From: Amorphochlora amoebiformis
Taxonomy: Eukaryota > Cercozoa > Chlorarachniophyceae
Assembly (NCBI GenBank): GCA_054601695.1
Contig: BAAHQB010000008.1
Location: 62,001 to 126,000, forward strand
DNA length: 64,000 nucleotides
Direction of reading: 5' to 3'
Within the stretch, counting starts at the first letter, position 1. Each line of letters begins with the position of its first letter. Below are positions 62,370 through 64,000 of this stretch, one piece after another. The position numbers were made by a program, and so were the translations under genes. The notes under the pieces are model-generated. The model did no database searches, was not told where the DNA came from, and saw nothing but the letters and a program-made list of their open reading frames with translations.

Positions 62370-63937
62370 TGTGTGTACGTATATATGCGTGTGGGTACGT
62401 ATGCGGTATTGAATGTGTATATTGTGTATGGAATACGTTAGTATACACAGTGTGAATGTATGTTTACCCCAGACGGAGCTTGTAATCGACAATGAATAAT
62501 TTCTTCAGAAAATCTTTTGTCATATCATCAATAAACTCGGGAGGATATTTTATCGTGACGTCTATGTTCTTCATCTCAGGGTCTTGTTTTGCAGCAGCTT
62601 CGCAGCTCCCACGGGCAAACGGGGACCATTTCTCGTTTGGCTCGGGTTTCTTGTTTTGATTCCTATTCCGTGTGCTGCTACGGCTCCTCTTGCCTTGATC
62701 CAACGGATTGGGTACTCTCTGCGTTGGAAATTTGGGTCAGAATTTGAAAATAGAGGATTTTTTGGCTGTTCTGACCCTTCCGACAAGCATCTGGAACACC
62801 AAAACTCCGAAGCTCCAATAGTCCGACTGCTTGAAGGTTCCAACCTTCGCTAGCAGCTCGGGAGCCCAGTATCCCGGGGTTCCTGCGATATAGTGATTAA
62901 GGCTCGTCCAGTGAATAACAAGGAACATGAATCGCACCAGCAAGATGCTTCAGGACTTTATCCTTGGATTTGGGAAGCTTGACGGCAAGTCCGAGGTCGG
63001 AAATCTTAACATGACCTAGCATTCAATATAAATTTCAATATTTTGTTTTAACTCTTGAAACATAGACACACCAGTGTTCGTGAGCAAGATGTTCTCAGGT
63101 TTGAGGTCTCTGTAGCAGATATCCCAGGAGTGGATGTGCTCAAGCCCCAAGAGGACTTCAGCGGCATAAAATCTTGCCCGGACCTTCCCGAAAGGCCCTC
63201 CGCGCAGGTGATACTTCAGGTCGCCTCCATCACACATATCGAAGACCATGTAGAGTGCCTTGGAGCTGTGGAACGAGTACTTCAAGTTCAAGACGAACGG
63301 CGAGCGCATCTTGGCTAGTACTCGCATCTCATTTATGCACATCCATTCTGAACGCAGCTTCTTAATCTTTTTCTTGATGATCTCTTTCATGGCATACACC
63401 GCGTGGGTATCCGTCTTCTGGACCACGGAAACGAGCCCGAAGGCTCCTCGTCCGAGGGGCCGGAAAATCCTGAAGTCCTCCAGGTTCACTTTCTTTTTGG
63501 AGTAGTCCCGGATCTGTAGGAACCCGAAACTCAAAGCAGGCTTTGGTGGGCATGAGGTTAGCGATACACACCTGGATGTACTCCATGTACTGTTTGCTAT
63601 CGAGAAAAGTGTTGTAGTACTTATTGAGGGAGCCGTACACCTGTAACCGCATTTGTAAGCACCATAACCTAGATAACAGCATCCTAACCCCAAAAATGGT
63701 CATGACATTCACCTTCTTGCACGCGGGATCGAACATGCTGGATTTCAACTCCCCTGACTTAATTGTCTTCTCCAGAGACTCAACACCGTAGAACGCTACC
63801 CCGGACTCGCCTTCACCTGGGTGGTGAGAGGGGAAAGTGAGATATTATCCAGGTTTGCGTGGTGGTCAAGGAGCGACCTGCCCCTTCTTTCTTCTGTTCT
63901 GTCTCCTTCCCCACCTCCTCTGGTTCTTTCTTGTTTT
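61413..63937 (-). CDS. G-protein-coupled receptor kinase (GRK) with CaaX box, N-terminus outside window
   Basis: Eleven exons with closing phases: 63937-63878, 63816-63713, 63640-63572, 63513-63072, 63015-62938, 62882-62776, 62718-62468, 61946-61847, 61771-61700, 61631-61560, 61499-61413; 479 residues visible. Order: end of an RGS-homology domain ([20 protein letters not shown]) with a Lys/Glu-rich insert; kinase Gly loop GRGAFG, AMKEI lysine, catalytic [11 protein letters not shown], activation-loop DLG rather than DFG (typical of GRKs), [11 protein letters not shown], and [20 protein letters not shown] tail [21 protein letters not shown] and GEFDSADL; then [16 protein letters not shown]. 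The protein ends GVCCAIS, a CaaX motif predicted to be prenylated as in vertebrate GRK1/GRK7. GRKs phosphorylate activated 7TM receptors at the plasma membrane. An insert of about 50 residues rich in Arg/Asn/Lys follows MLVGR. Confidence 0.94.
61947..62467. repeat. TA/TAA microsatellite intron of the GRK gene
   Basis: The intron between kinase exons holds a (tta)n run at 61960-61998, (TA)n, and TG/GT patches. No exon was seen. Confidence 0.85.
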
Positions 63938-64000
63938 CTAAGTTAGAAGGATTATACAGTAGTATTCAGGGTTGATGCTTTTATCACTAGCCTTAGATAC
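63938..64000. other. Partial intron at window edge
   Basis: Sequence upstream (minus strand) of the first visible GRK exon. The acceptor (cttag) is at 63938-63942. No further exon is visible before the window ends. Confidence 0.6.

Overview
The window is eukaryotic nuclear DNA from an intron-dense genome. Coding exons are short (about 20-440 bases, a few longer), of ordinary base composition, and joined by GT-AG introns. Almost every intron and spacer is filled with long (TA)n microsatellite tracts. Nearly all long Tyr-Ile-Tyr-Ile reading frames here are these TA tracts and are not genes. Scattered CCCTAA/TTAGGG arrays suggest a TTAGGG-type telomere repeat. The gene set (eIF3d, a GPCR-kinase-type AGC kinase, a CGFS glutaredoxin, an ankyrin-DCD protein) fits a protist or alga, but I cannot name the lineage.

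Layout, left to right. 1-480: TA repeats. 481-1648 (+): 3' part of a CGFS monothiol glutaredoxin. 1649-2587: tail-to-tail spacer holding a 64-base perfect palindrome. 2588-18570 (-): exons of one or more unidentified minus-strand genes: a low-complexity C-terminal part (2588-6426), a five-helix membrane protein (7241-13148) and an N-terminal exon chain with a plausible start (16249-18570). 18797-26432 (+): complete 16-exon eIF3d of 529 residues. 26433-28800: tail-to-tail spacer. 28801-29318 (-): two-exon Nep1-R1/Spo7-like membrane protein. 29319-29678: shared head-to-head promoter interval. 29679-60034 (+): a 53-exon gene, about 1,676 residues, with N-terminal ankyrin repeats, a coiled-coil centre, long Ser/Lys/Pro/Gly-rich stretches and a DCD-like domain. 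60035-61412: tail-to-tail spacer. 61413-63937 (-): 3' eleven exons of an RGS-containing G-protein-coupled-receptor kinase ending in a CaaX box.

Gene models were built by hand: family resemblance first, then AG/GT junctions that keep the codon phase through every exon. For eIF3d, glutaredoxin, Nep1-R1 and the kinase the phases close without exception. For the ankyrin-DCD gene they close with one ambiguous junction, near 56.9-57.6 kb. The genes do not form one pathway. Gene order alternates between head-to-head and tail-to-tail pairs, and all three tail-to-tail spacers share an unusual sequence texture.

The most interesting signals are the ankyrin-DCD fusion, the CaaX-ended receptor kinase, duplications and minisatellites that begin or end exactly at splice junctions, and a modular repeat element embedded in telomere-like arrays that carries a short reading frame with a PIP-box-like motif.
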